A DNA stretch of 64,000 nucleotides. Origin: Heracleum sosnowskyi. Lineage: Eukaryota; Streptophyta; Magnoliopsida; Apiales; Apiaceae. The notes beneath the pieces were generated by a model that saw nothing but the letters and a program-made list of their open reading frames with translations, did no database searches and was not told the DNA's origin. Where the stretch lies: assembly GCA_030848705.1 (NCBI GenBank), contig CM061238.1, forward strand, positions 47,655,133 through 47,719,132, in the 5' to 3' direction. Below, piece after piece: positions 1 to 9,858 of this stretch. Position 1 is the stretch's first letter, and each line of letters opens with the position of its first letter. A program made the translations under genes and the position numbers.

Positions 1-1
1 A

Positions 2-2326
2 AGAAAGAACAGGACTCTCATTGAAGCAGCTAGAACTATGTTGCATGATGCTAAGTTGCCAACATATTTCTGGGCTGAAGCTATCAACACAGCCTGTTAT
101 ACTCAGAACAGAACCATGATCAACAAAACTCATGCAAGTACTCCTTACTGTCTGTTAACTGGAAAGAAACCTACTGTCAAATATTTTCATGTGTTTGGGA
201 GCAAATGCTTTATGATGAAAGACAACCATGAGAAGAAAGGAAAATTTGACACCAAGGCTTTTGAAGGATTATTCATGGGTTACAGCACAGAAAGGACTGC
301 CTACAGAGTTTATGTTATGGAACACAGGATTATTGAAGAAAGTGTTAATGTCACATTTGATGAAACCAAGTTTCCAGGACTGCATGAAGAAGGAAAGATG
401 CAGACATTCAGATTTGAGAATCAAGGATACCTGGAAGCTGAGGAGATTGTAGATGAAGAACCTAGCTTCACCCAAATTGTTGAAGTTGACAAAGATGCTG
501 TCAACACCACTACTGTCAATCAAACTCCAGCTCAATCACACACCATAACATCTAACATTCAGAACAGTGTTGACACTGGAGACAATGAAGAACATGGTGG
601 AGACAATGGTATTGATGAGCATTCAACTCAACAAGCTGAAGCAAATGTTCCTGTTCAATCAAGTAGCTTGCCCAGAATCACCAGGTGGACCAAGGATCAC
701 ACAAATGACCTTATAATTGGTGATCCTAATTCTGGAGTGAGGACAAGGAACAAAGTCTCTGCTGACAGCATGTTTTCATGCTTCCTGTCACAAATGGAAC
801 CCAAGACAATTGATGAAGCATTGTTGGATTCTGACTGGGTGATAGCCATGCAAGAAGAGCTAAATCAGTTTGAAAGAAACAATGTATGGAAATTGGTTCC
901 AAGACCTAAGGGAAAGTCAGTTATTGAGACCAAGTGGGTTTTCAGAAACAAACTTGATGAAAATGGATTGGTGACAAGGAACAAAGCAAGGCTAGTGGCT
1001 AAAGGTTACTGTCAACAGGAGGGAATAGATTATGATGAGACATTTGCTCCTGTTGCCAGACTAGAAGCTATAAGGATCTTTCTAGCTTATGCTGCACACT
1101 GCAACTTCAAAGTATTTCAGATGGATGTCAAAAGTGCCTTTCTAAATGGAGAGCTGGAAGAAGAAGTGTATGTGGAACAGCCACCAGGGTTTGAGGATGC
1201 TGAAATGCATAATTTTGTGTACAAACTCTTCAAAGCTTTGTATGGATTAAAGCAAGCACCCAGGGCATGGTATGACACACTTTCCACCTTTCTTCTGGAA
1301 AACCAGTTTACCAGAGGAGTTGTGGACAAGACACTTTTCTACAAGCATCATGGCAAGGACATCATTCTGGTACAAATCTATGTGGATGATATCATTTTTG
1401 GTTCTACAAATGAGAAGCTGTGTGAGAAGTTTTCCCATCTCATGAGTAACAAATATGAGATGAGCATGATGGGAGAATTGTCATTCTTTCTAGGGTTACA
1501 AATTCTTCAACAAACTGATGGAATCTTCATAAGTCAAGCTAAGTATATCAAGGAACTTCTCAAAAAGTTCAACTTGGAAGATTCATCTCCTGCAAGAACA
1601 CCAATGTCCACAGCAACCAGTCTGGATCTTGACCCTAAAGGAAAGAAAGTTGACTCAAGCACCTATAGAGGCATGGTAGGATCTCTCCTATACCTAACTG
1701 CTAGCAGACCTGACATCATGTTTGCTACATGTCTCTGTGCAAGGTTTCAAAGTGATCCAAAGGAGTCACACTTGGTAGCCATCAAGAGGATCTTTAGATA
1801 CTTAAAAGGCACTCCTAACCTAGGCCTTTGGTATCCTAAGAATACTGGATTTGATCTAATTGGTTACTCAGACTCAGACTATGCTGGATGCAAGATTGAC
1901 AGAAAGAGTACTACTGGTAGCTGTCAATTTCTTGGTGGAAGATTGGTCTCATGGTTTAGCAAGAAGCAGCATTCAGTTTCTACCTCAACTGCAGAAGCTG
2001 AGTACATTGCTGCAGGCAGTTGCTGTGCACAAATTCTATGGATGAAAAGTCAACTTCTAGATTATGGTCTAGTGTTAAGAGAAATTCCTATTTACTGTGA
2101 CAACACTAGTGCCATAGCCATCTCAGACAATCCGGTTCAACACTCTAGGACAAAGCACATTGATATAAGACATCACTTTATCAGAGAGCATGTTGAACAA
2201 GGAACTGTGAAGCTGATTTATGTCCCAACTGACAAGCAACTTGCTGACATCTTCACTAAGCCATTGGATGAAGCAACCTTCAACAGGTTGGTAAGTGAAT
2301 TGGGAATGCTGAATCTGGTATGTTAA
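2..2326 (+). CDS. pol: E1 pol, C-terminal part (integrase end, reverse transcriptase, RNase H)
   Basis: The frame is open from base 2, so the protein continues off the left edge. It starts in the end of the integrase core (KNRTLIEAARTM, FWAEAINTACY) and the copia integrase C-terminal segment. The RT follows (WVFRNKLDENG, ARLVAKGYCQQEGIDYDETF, MDVKSAFLNGELEEEVYVEQPPGF written here as family landmarks is avoided beyond MDVKSAFLNG). The catalytic YVDD is at 1379-1390. RNase H shows YSDSDYAGC, STAEAEYIAAGSCCAQ and CDNTSAIA. It ends in LADIFTKPLDEATFNRLV and a stop at 2324. I see no break, so this part is apparently functional. Product: synthesis of element cDNA and degradation of the RNA strand inside the virus-like particle. 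Confidence 0.95.
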   Translation, partial: RKNRTLIEAARTMLHDAKLPTYFWAEAINTACYTQNRTMINKTHASTPYCLLTGKKPTVKYFHVFGSKCFMMKDNHEKKGKFDTKAFEGLFMGYSTERTAYRVYVMEHRIIEESVNVTFDETKFPGLHEEGKMQTFRFENQGYLEAEEIVDEEPSFTQIVEVDKDAVNTTTVNQTPAQSHTITSNIQNSVDTGDNEEHGGDNGIDEHSTQQAEANVPVQSSSLPRITRWTKDHTNDLIIGDPNSGVRTRNKVSADSMFSCFLSQMEPKTIDEALLDSDWVIAMQEELNQFERNNVWKLVPRPKGKSVIETKWVFRNKLDENGLVTRNKARLVAKGYCQQEGIDYDETFAPVARLEAIRIFLAYAAHCNFKVFQMDVKSAFLNGELEEEVYVEQPPGFEDAEMHNFVYKLFKALYGLKQAPRAWYDTLSTFLLENQFTRGVVDKTLFYKHHGKDIILVQIYVDDIIFGSTNEKLCEKFSHLMSNKYEMSMMGELSFFLGLQILQQTDGIFISQAKYIKELLKKFNLEDSSPARTPMSTATSLDLDPKGKKVDSSTYRGMVGSLLYLTASRPDIMFATCLCARFQSDPKESHLVAIKRIFRYLKGTPNLGLWYPKNTGFDLIGYSDSDYAGCKIDRKSTTGSCQFLGGRLVSWFSKKQHSVSTSTAEAEYIAAGSCCAQILWMKSQLLDYGLVLREIPIYCDNTSAIAISDNPVQHSRTKHIDIRHHFIREHVEQGTVKLIYVPTDKQLADIFTKPLDEATFNRLVSELGMLNLVC

Positions 2327-2680
2327 TTTACTAAGGTTTCTAAATTTTCAATTCTTATTGAAGCTCATGACAGCAACTTCAAACCTGCTGTCAAGAGAAG
2401 TTACTGTCTACTTGGTTTATGTCTGTTATGTGACAGCATGTGTTGATTTGACTTCTCATGTCAGTATTTTTGTGCCAGTCTCATACTTTTAAACCGTGTA
2501 TGACTTTAATGTGGTTATCTGTTAAGTTTGAGAGTTAAAAATCTGTTCCATTGGACTTTCACACTCTTTTGCATTAATCTGTAGGATTAAAGGAGGACAC
2601 GACCATTAATTACTTTTGTGGTAGTTGTATGGGTACTCTAACTGTTGACCATTAGACTTTAATCCTTAGACGGTTTTGCC

Positions 2681-2688
2681 TATAAATT
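2681..2688 (+). promoter_or_regulatory. Candidate TATA box for the small E1 ORF
   Basis: TATAAATT lies about 50 bases before the ATG at 2732. The stretch between them is pyrimidine-rich (TCTGCTCTCAG), as in plant leaders. It would give a transcript independent of the LTR. Inferred from spacing and sequence only. Confidence 0.45.
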
Positions 2689-2731
2689 AACCTTAGGTTT
2701 CACCAGTCTGCTCTCAGTTTTAAAGTAAATA

Positions 2732-2992
2732 ATGGAAAACAAAGTAGGAATTGAAGTTGGTCTAAAGAAGTGTGATAGTGAACCCGACAATGAAGAGATC
2801 GACGAGCTCTTTGAAATGTTGTTGGATGCCATGGATGAGATAGACGAGGAAAAGGAGGCCAAGGCTAAGGAAGAAGAAGCCAAGGCTGTGGAAGAAGAGA
2901 AGGAGCTTCAGGCACTTCTTGAAAAAGAAGGCCGCTCTGAAGAAGAGATTAAGGAAGAAGTCTTAGAACTAGTTGATAAAATCATAGAATGA
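2732..2992 (+). CDS. Small acidic coiled-coil-like ORF between pol and env (86 aa)
   Basis: Unrecognised protein. It begins MENKVGIEVG, then has an acidic helical stretch (NEEIDELFEMLLDAMDEIDE) and Glu/Lys/Ala heptad-like repeats to the end, so it is probably a coiled coil. There is no signal peptide or membrane segment. Its own TATA box (2681) and a polyadenylation signal (3031) frame it as a compact transcription unit. It is in the same orientation as E1. A similar small acidic ORF, inverted relative to its element, lies in the same slot of E3 (34693-35112). Low-complexity composition means chance cannot be excluded, but 86 open codons with a matching promoter argue for a real gene. Confidence 0.5.
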   Translation: MENKVGIEVGLKKCDSEPDNEEIDELFEMLLDAMDEIDEEKEAKAKEEEAKAVEEEKELQALLEKEGRSEEEIKEEVLELVDKIIE

Positions 2993-3030
2993 TGTACTCA
3001 ATGCTCAATTTTAATGATTTTATTAATAAT

Positions 3031-3036
3031 AATAAA
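3031..3036 (+). terminator. AATAAA polyadenylation signal after the small E1 ORF
   Basis: AATAAA lies 38 bases after the stop codon in a T/A-rich tail. This is a typical near-upstream element for plant 3' end formation. Confidence 0.4.
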
Positions 3037-3658
3037 AGTTCCTGTTTATGTGGTTATTGAGTTTATGATTTGTCTGTGTTAATTGCTTAATATCTGTGTT
3101 CAAAAGATTACATTGCTAAATCCATAATTTGTCAATATTAAGTTAAGTGTATGAATCAAGCATTCTAATAAGTTCATGACAGAACCATTTACTAATCGAA
3201 GTTACTGTCGTTAAGAAGGATACTGTCATGTGTTTCTTGACAGCAACCTTCTTGACAGCAGGAAAAGACTTTCTGTCAAGACTTGTAAAGGATACTGTCA
3301 TTCATATGCTTAACGGTGACAGCAAGTTTTTGCGCAATAGTTGCTGTCGCGCAAAACCTACTGTCACCACCACTTCTTACTGACAGATTGTCTCTAGCGC
3401 ACAGGTTACTGTCAACAATAGTGGACCGTTGTAATTGGATATTCACCCCACGATTGACAGTGAATAACGGGCAGTAACTCACGTGTTAAGAGAGTGGGTT
3501 AAGACACGTCCTTTAACTCCACTTTTTGAGCAAACGTTTGAGAAACCCATATTTATTCTCCAGTTACTCAGACATATCACTCTCACAAAACTCAAGGCAA
3601 AATACTTTTCCTCAAGCAAAAAGCTACTTTCTCACTTTCTTCTTTTCTTGAAATCTCC

Positions 3659-6600
3659 ATGGCCCCCAAACAGACTCTCTCTCAAACAAACTTTGCTGGC
3701 ATCTTTTCCCCAAATGATGCTGGTGACGATTTCAAAGGACTGGTGTTTTTCTTGAACAAGTCCTATCTTCGTTCAACCATTACCTCAACTCCAATTCTCG
3801 ACCTAGACAAACTTGAGGAATTTTGGCGAACTGCTGTTGCTCAAACTGAGGGTGAAAACCCAGCTATTCAATTCAAGATAAATGGGCAACAATACATTCT
3901 CACAGCTGAGGTCATCAATACTGCTCTTGGAATTACACTGGAAGAAGGACAACACTTTTCTCCACTTGCTAATGATGACACTCTGACGAAGCTCTTCTTG
4001 AAGATTGGGTATGCAGGCCCTATTCTCGAAGAGGGAACAACCAAGTGGTACCCGTCTGGTGAAATGGACAGGAAGTATCTAAGGAAGGAGTGGAGCATGA
4101 TATTTGATGCAATGGTCAAGGTGTTCTCTACCAAGTCCACAGGCTGGAATGGGATACCTTCCTACATCAAGAAACTGACACATTCTCTTGTCCATGGATA
4201 CAAGGTGAATGTTGGAGCTCTCCTCATGGCACAACTCCGAGCTGCCATAGGTAAGAAGGTATCACACTACCCTCGCTTTCTTATGATGTGTATCAATACT
4301 TTCTGTGACTTTAATAATGATGCCCCTCGTCTAGAGGTTTGCTCTGTCTTGAAAAAGAACACACACACACTGTTATCTTCACAGGATCTAAATGCACATA
4401 TTCCACTTTGCTTCACTCAGCACATGGTTGATCAAGTGTCCAACCTTGATTATCCATTACCTACTGGTTATGATTCTTTTTCTCTTGAGGATGAAGCTGG
4501 ATTAGACCCAAATTCAGCTAACCCACATTCCACACCATACACTCAGCCTAGGCCCTCTAGACTTCCCAAAGCCCAAAGAGAAGCCTTGCAAGAATCCAGA
4601 AAACGATCCTTAGAAGCTGATGTTGGTGGTAGCTCTGTTAGTCAAGAGGGAGACACTGCACCTAGTGCAGCAAATAAGGAAGGTAGTCACACAGAACCCA
4701 CAGTGGTTCCCCCTGAGCCTAAGAAGAAGAGAGCTAGGAGGACCAAAACCACTGTCAGCCACCCTGCAGTCTCCCAAAAGACTGTAGAGGAAACCAGGGA
4801 AATAAACTCCTCCCTAGATGTGCCTTCTCAACAAGGTGCTTCTATTGAAATTGGCCTGTCTCCCAAGGCACCCTGTACAGAGTCTGCACAAACTCATGGT
4901 TCCCAACCTGAGATACCCCCACTTGAAGAAACACACAGTGAGTTAGGGCACAGTGAGGATTTCTCTACTCCTATTGATGGTTCACATGTTCCATCTGTGA
5001 ATCAGCCCCCACTCTCTACTACACTTTCACCTTCTTCCTTCCCTACACATTCTTTTGTTTCTTCTCCACAACCTAGAGAAGGGGACAGTCCCAACCCTTC
5101 AGGTTTTGATCATCCATCTCCAATCATGGATGAGCCCCCATCTAGTGGTCCACAAGAACCCATTTCTCAAAGTGAGATGGACACCACTCCTCCAAACACT
5201 GAGCTAGGGCAAAGTGGTATTTTGTCAGAAAATGAAACAGCCAACACTTTGTCTGACCTCCAAGGAGCATCTTACCTTCAGGAAGATGCTGTCACAGCCT
5301 CTGTTGCTGTCAAAGACACTGGGGATGCTACTGTCCTGGGCACAGCTCCTGTCAAAGGTGGAGAGAAAGATACTGTCACTACAGAACATACTGTCACTCC
5401 ACCTCCCAAAGATGCTGTCATGCCAGAACCTGCTGTCCAGACTACAACTGACAGTAACATTCCTACTCAGTATGCTGTCAAGCCCTCCCAGCCTAATTTT
5501 GATGCTGTACTGGTTGAGGATGCCTCTGATGATGACCTACCTCTTGCTAAACTCCTAAAGGTACATTCTAAATCTTCTCCTTCCATGCATGTTAGTACTG
5601 CTCATACCCATGCATCTAGGTTGAGTGAGGGTGTGCAAAAGAAAAGAGAGATAAAAGAAAAGAGAGGTGAGCATAAAAATGAGAGGCAGCCAAATGAGCT
5701 GGCAAAAGGAGAGGGACTTGAGCATGTCCAGAGAGATATTGAGGGAGCCCACATTATTCAGGCCCTAGGCCTTGAGAGTCAAACTGTGAGGGGTGATGAG
5801 ATCACTCAAAAACACCCTGAGAGTGTGAGAACCCCCATAGCCTCCAAGCCCCTGTCTTTTCCTTCCCCTCCAAGAAGGTTAAGGTCTGGTGGCCCCTCTG
5901 CTACTTTTGGTGACAGGATTGCAGCTCTTGAAGGACAGTGTATTACTTTGGACTCCAAACTGGACTCTCTCTCTCAACTGGTGGTTGATGGTTTTGCTGC
6001 TACTCAACTCTCTATTCAGTTCCTAACTGACCTGGTAGCTGCCAACTCAACTAAGGGGGAGAAGGTAGCAAGATCAGAATCTTTGCCTATTCAAGAATCA
6101 GGTGGAACTCAGGGGGAGCCTGTAGCTGTGAAGACCAGAGGGGGAGCTAAAAGGAAAGCAATGTCTAAGGGGGAGCAAGTCAAACCAAGCAGTGCAAAAC
6201 CACATGATAAAGCTGAACAGCCTGTTGAAGTGGAAATGGATGGAGAAAGGGTGTTAATGTCAAAGGAAACTCAAGATGCATTGCACAGAAGACCTGCATC
6301 TAGACATCCAATCTTGCCTCCTGTGGTGATTAGAGAACCTATTCAAGAAACTCAAGAAACTCAAGAAACTGCTCTACAGAAGAAATGGAGAGAAATGGAG
6401 GAACAAAACAAACTTGGGAAAGGTAAAGGGAAACTGCCTGAATCCATCCATAAAGGAACTACTTGGTCCAATGGTACTGAGTATGATCAAGAGGAAGCCA
6501 ATGTCTTGATGGTGGATTACAGGGAGAGCACATTACACAACCATGACAGTGAGTTTAGCAGTTTGGTGGAAGAAGCAATGAATGCTCCTAGCAACCGTCC

Positions 6601-8683
6601 AACCAACACCACAACACTGTTAAAGGAACAAATTATCAGTGTCAGTGTAATGGTGAATGATGAGAAAAGATGGGCTGTAAGTATTTATCTAACTTCTGGC
6701 ATATCTTACTTCATCACAATGCAGCTATTGCAGAGTCTGCCAGCAAAGGTGTTGTGTGCTTTGAAGGGAAAGATCAGGGCAACTCAAACACCATTCAATG
6801 AAATATTGGATATGCAAATCCAGAACCTGATCATGCAGAAGCTACCTGAAGTCTACTCAAATCCACCATGTGTTTTCTACAGATCTAAAACTAAGGATGG
6901 CACAAGTAGGAACAGCTACATGAATATTGGTAGCCCATCCAAAATGGAAACCAAGTCAATTCTGAAGGTACTAGATGGAATACTCAGTTCAAATGCCAAT
7001 CCAGGAAGAGTTCATGCTGTTCAAGAAATCTACAAAATGCTGGTGTTGAGAGACAAGGCACTGGGAGCTAGAATGAAGGAGCTAATCACTAGAGCCAATG
7101 CCAAAAGAAATGATCAAGGTGGAAGTTGCTTCTATAACATTCCTCCCCATGATGATGATGATGATGATGATGAAGATGGTAAGGATGGAGGTGGTGAAGC
7201 TTCTGGAAATGCTGGAAATGCTGGTGGAAGTAATTCTGGGAATACTAGTATTCAATCTCAGAATGAAGGCAATGAAGAAACTCCTAGCCAGGAAAAGGAA
7301 GATGCTGGTGCAACAGATGAAGAGGAGTCAAGAATACTGGAAGCTTTGGAGGCAAGCATTCTTAGATGTGCTATTGATTGCATAAATGCTGAAAAAGATG
7401 CTGTCACCAAAGGTACTGTCGACAAGGATACTGTCAAGGAAGGTTCTGTCAAGGATGAAACCAAAGCTGCTGTCAAGCCCAAGAGACTGAAAGCTAAAGC
7501 AAAGGCATGGTTTACTAGACAGAAACCAACAGGGAAGCACAAGTACTCAGGAAAGGAAAAGGCCACTGGATTTGGCAGGAATCTCAAAAAGCCAATTCAA
7601 TCAATTCCTCCCAACAGTCTTAAGATTCAACAAATGAAATCAAAAGAAATTAAGAGTGTTGAGGTTAAGCTGGATGCAAATCAAGAGGCCACTGAGTACA
7701 TTCTGTGGTGGGAAGAATCAAGGTCTGCCAAGATTGACAAGGACTTCAATTTGGTAGCCACATCAACCAAGAACAGCACATCAACCATAGATAAAAGAAG
7801 AATTGATTTCTTCTACCTGGAAAGAATGGTAGAGTTGCTGGAGAGCTATGATAATGTTTCAGAGGCTGTCATGGAACATGTTCTAAAATATCAGGCAGAT
7901 AGGGATGCTGAATTTTATCAGAAATTTGGCTATAACTTTGCAGATTTTGATGATGCTGATATTCTTACTGATCTCCCAGCCTCTCCTATACCATACCACT
8001 GGTACTATGAGTTTGATGACTCACCCACAGAAGAAGGGCAAGCCCAACCAACTCAGGAAGGGCAACCCAAGCCAAGCAAAGGACCTGAATCTTCTGCATA
8101 TTCTCAAGCTCAGACAGAACTTGATAAGAAGGAAGCTGAATTACTAGAAATTCACAAGGCCTCTAACAAGGAAGAAAGTGAAGCTCCAAATTATCAACCA
8201 TATATGCTGGAAAATCCCCTAAGAGTCAAGTTCCTAAAAGAAGAAATCTATGTTTGCAGCTTGCATAAGCTTAAAACATCCACTCTGAAGGATTTACAGT
8301 ATATGGTAGCTGGTTCAATTCATCCCTTGGAACAGATTTGTTCTGATGAGATAGAGAAGTTATTGGAAGGGAGAAAAGGAGAAGACTCAAAGCTGGACAA
8401 GCAAAGAAGGAAGTCTCTCAATGCTTATCCTGGAAGAAGATTCAAGCTCATTAATGAAGCACTTCATTTCAGAACCTATCCATATGATATAGAGCAATGG
8501 CTGAATCTCAGGGATGTTAGCTCTCTCATATCCCCTTCCATAAAGAAGATCATTGATGAAGTAGAGGATGATGCAGTGTCTGCTGCTGAAATTTCTCTTG
8601 TAGAAAGTCTAAGAAGCTGCTTGGCAGAAGCTCTCAAAAGAGAGGATGCAGCAAGACAGAAGAGGAAATCTCAAGCTAAGTGA
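3659..8683 (+). CDS. E1 envelope-like ORF (1674 aa)
   Basis: Third long ORF of a SIRE-type element; function in the family is unproven. It starts MAPKQTLSQTN; the E4 counterpart also starts MAPK, which supports this ATG. Residues ~20-220 hold a domain shared with E2 and E4: FLNKSYLR, EFWRTA, then LRKEWSMIFDA and GWNGIP. The middle (~280-780) is Ser/Pro/Thr-rich low complexity with a basic KKKRARRTK (a possible nuclear signal). Two blocks are written in the element's CTGTC word: 5281-5480 (DAVT, DTVTTEHTV) and 7396-7480 (GTVDKDTVKEGSVKD). An Asp run from a GAT repeat is at ~7150-7175. The C-terminal ~500 residues are charged and helical. I see no convincing membrane anchor, so a true envelope role is doubtful. 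No stops or frameshifts. Confidence 0.85.
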   Translation: MAPKQTLSQTNFAGIFSPNDAGDDFKGLVFFLNKSYLRSTITSTPILDLDKLEEFWRTAVAQTEGENPAIQFKINGQQYILTAEVINTALGITLEEGQHFSPLANDDTLTKLFLKIGYAGPILEEGTTKWYPSGEMDRKYLRKEWSMIFDAMVKVFSTKSTGWNGIPSYIKKLTHSLVHGYKVNVGALLMAQLRAAIGKKVSHYPRFLMMCINTFCDFNNDAPRLEVCSVLKKNTHTLLSSQDLNAHIPLCFTQHMVDQVSNLDYPLPTGYDSFSLEDEAGLDPNSANPHSTPYTQPRPSRLPKAQREALQESRKRSLEADVGGSSVSQEGDTAPSAANKEGSHTEPTVVPPEPKKKRARRTKTTVSHPAVSQKTVEETREINSSLDVPSQQGASIEIGLSPKAPCTESAQTHGSQPEIPPLEETHSELGHSEDFSTPIDGSHVPSVNQPPLSTTLSPSSFPTHSFVSSPQPREGDSPNPSGFDHPSPIMDEPPSSGPQEPISQSEMDTTPPNTELGQSGILSENETANTLSDLQGASYLQEDAVTASVAVKDTGDATVLGTAPVKGGEKDTVTTEHTVTPPPKDAVMPEPAVQTTTDSNIPTQYAVKPSQPNFDAVLVEDASDDDLPLAKLLKVHSKSSPSMHVSTAHTHASRLSEGVQKKREIKEKRGEHKNERQPNELAKGEGLEHVQRDIEGAHIIQALGLESQTVRGDEITQKHPESVRTPIASKPLSFPSPPRRLRSGGPSATFGDRIAALEGQCITLDSKLDSLSQLVVDGFAATQLSIQFLTDLVAANSTKGEKVARSESLPIQESGGTQGEPVAVKTRGGAKRKAMSKGEQVKPSSAKPHDKAEQPVEVEMDGERVLMSKETQDALHRRPASRHPILPPVVIREPIQETQETQETALQKKWREMEEQNKLGKGKGKLPESIHKGTTWSNGTEYDQEEANVLMVDYRESTLHNHDSEFSSLVEEAMNAPSNRPTNTTTLLKEQIISVSVMVNDEKRWAVSIYLTSGISYFITMQLLQSLPAKVLCALKGKIRATQTPFNEILDMQIQNLIMQKLPEVYSNPPCVFYRSKTKDGTSRNSYMNIGSPSKMETKSILKVLDGILSSNANPGRVHAVQEIYKMLVLRDKALGARMKELITRANAKRNDQGGSCFYNIPPHDDDDDDDEDGKDGGGEASGNAGNAGGSNSGNTSIQSQNEGNEETPSQEKEDAGATDEEESRILEALEASILRCAIDCINAEKDAVTKGTVDKDTVKEGSVKDETKAAVKPKRLKAKAKAWFTRQKPTGKHKYSGKEKATGFGRNLKKPIQSIPPNSLKIQQMKSKEIKSVEVKLDANQEATEYILWWEESRSAKIDKDFNLVATSTKNSTSTIDKRRIDFFYLERMVELLESYDNVSEAVMEHVLKYQADRDAEFYQKFGYNFADFDDADILTDLPASPIPYHWYYEFDDSPTEEGQAQPTQEGQPKPSKGPESSAYSQAQTELDKKEAELLEIHKASNKEESEAPNYQPYMLENPLRVKFLKEEIYVCSLHKLKTSTLKDLQYMVAGSIHPLEQICSDEIEKLLEGRKGEDSKLDKQRRKSLNAYPGRRFKLINEALHFRTYPYDIEQWLNLRDVSSLISPSIKKIIDEVEDDAVSAAEISLVESLRSCLAEALKREDAARQKRKSQAK

Positions 8684-8760
8684 AAATTCTTGAATTCTGA
8701 TCTTGTTAGTTAAGTTGTCAGCACATATTGTAAATTTGCTGTTATTTTCCATAAAAACAA

Positions 8761-8772
8761 ATTGGGGGAGAT
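8761..8772 (+). other. E1 polypurine tract
   Basis: ATTGGGGGAGAT ends directly before the TG of the 3' LTR. E2 and E5 have nearly the same word in the same place. It primes plus-strand DNA synthesis. Confidence 0.85.
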
Positions 8773-9834
8773 TGTTGGGATTTATGGGTGATAGCATAGA
8801 AACATCTTAACTTTGATTGTACTTAATTTTTTAAATTAAGTAGAACATACTGTCATAGCCAAAGTATGTTCTTGTAATCAGTATGTAATGTTATTCTAGT
8901 TGTATTGTTTGAAAGAAGTTCACTTATGTGTTCAAGCCTCAAAGAATGCTTTTTGGATGACAACATGAATAAAGGTTACTGTCCTAAAGCTGTGACAGTA
9001 AGATTACAAGAAGACAGAATGTTGCAAGTCACGACAGCATATTCACTCTGACAACAACATTGGCGGAAGACTACGCGACAGCAACTATTGCCCTCGACAG
9101 CAAGTTTGGGATCCTCGACAGCACTCTATGCGGGGAACTCATACTGTCACCAAAAGATCATTCCTGTGACAGCAAGCTTTGCGGCAAGAGTAACTGTCTC
9201 AACAAAGATCCTTATGCTAGGTATCTTTCTCAGTCAAATCCCGTGACAGTTTAAATGTTCAAGAAACAGGCGTGATGCAGCATCCCTAAGCTGCACCAAG
9301 TCTGCAAGACTACGACAGAAGCTTCAAGGCACTACAAATCAAAAGCGAATCAATTCAAGAGCAAGGTCAAGTCTTTATCTGCTGAATTGGTTTAGCTGGA
9401 AATAGAATGAATCTAGGTTGCTTTCTTTGTAATGTATATCTGACATGTTAGCAATTTAGGAAAGTCACATGGGTAAGACAATCTGTAAGAAGCTGCCACT
9501 TGACAGTGACAACAGCTTCACAAACCCGTGACTGATAGTGATAGGGTTAGTCCTATACCTTCTATCAACTCATTCTAGAATAGTAACGAAGATAAGCAAG
9601 TGTCTTTGAAGAAAACCCGAAGCTCGAGAATTCTTTCTTGAGGTTGTAGCAACACTTTGCAAAATAAATAAAACATTTATTTTGTGAATCTTGTTCTTAC
9701 TAAATACTGTTCGTGATTGCATATATTGCTGATAACGTTTAATCTTAATTTTAGTTGTTGAAATTTAGATTGAATTTTATCAGTATTGCATTCATCCCCC
9801 CCCCTTCTGCAATACACAAGGACTAACACTAACA
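8773..9834 (+). repeat. E1 3' LTR (~1062 bp)
   Basis: Starts TGTTGGGATT right after the polypurine tract and ends ...CTAACA, with the C-run ATTCATCCCCCCCCC near the end (9791-9804). This C-run resembles the ends of the E3 and E4 LTRs. It is rich in ACTGTCA/TGACAGC words at 8848-9530, about 14 by eye. The exact end is 9834, or 9828 if the first TAACA is used. The 5' copy is outside the window, so age cannot be read. Confidence 0.8.
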
Positions 9835-9836
9835 CT

Positions 9837-9858
9837 TAGTGTTTGTTTGTGATTACAG
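9837..9858 (+). promoter_or_regulatory. E2 gag stop and splice-acceptor-like junction before protease
   Basis: TAG (9837-9839), followed by a T-rich tract ending in GATTACAG just before GGC of the protease frame. The layout matches the gag/pol junctions of E3 (ends GATGCAG) and E4 (ends GAATGCAG). Here the stop is in a different frame from pol. A T-rich tract with YAG and then G is what a plant 3' splice site looks like. Use as such is inference. Confidence 0.4.

Larger units (their letters stand above)
2327..3658 (+). repeat. E1 pol-env spacer with clustered ACTGTCA/TGACAGT words
   Basis: Non-coding spacer except for a small ORF at 2732-2992. The word CTGTC or its complement GACAG, usually ACTGTCA or TGACAGC/T, recurs about 16 times, densest at 3178-3480 (for example near 3204, 3223, 3238, 3254, 3293, 3317, 3343, 3358, 3380, 3405 and 3456). 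The same word recurs in the E1 LTR and in the envelope-like ORF, but not at this density in E2, E3 or E4. Confidence 0.75.
1..9834 (+). mobile_element. E1: SIRE-like Ty1/copia element, left-truncated by the window
   Basis: The order on the + strand is pol (integrase end, RT, RNase H), a 1.3-kb spacer with a small ORF, a 1674-aa envelope-like ORF, a polypurine tract and a 3' LTR. Copia domain order followed by a long third ORF is the hallmark of the SIRE/Maximus lineage. The 5' LTR, gag and protease are off the window. The element lies in E2: directly after its LTR comes the E2 gag stop and protease. The right end is 9834 or possibly 9828, because TAACA occurs twice. With 9834 the target duplication would be CTTAG, which cannot be tested without the left end. 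Confidence 0.9.

Noticed and set aside
3659..8683. Calling the third ORF a real viral envelope protein
   Set aside because: I see no signal peptide, fusion peptide or convincing membrane anchor; 'envelope-like' is kept only as the family's customary name.
9060..9254. 64-codon ORF in the E1 LTR
   Set aside because: Made by the repeated GACAGCAA words; no other support.
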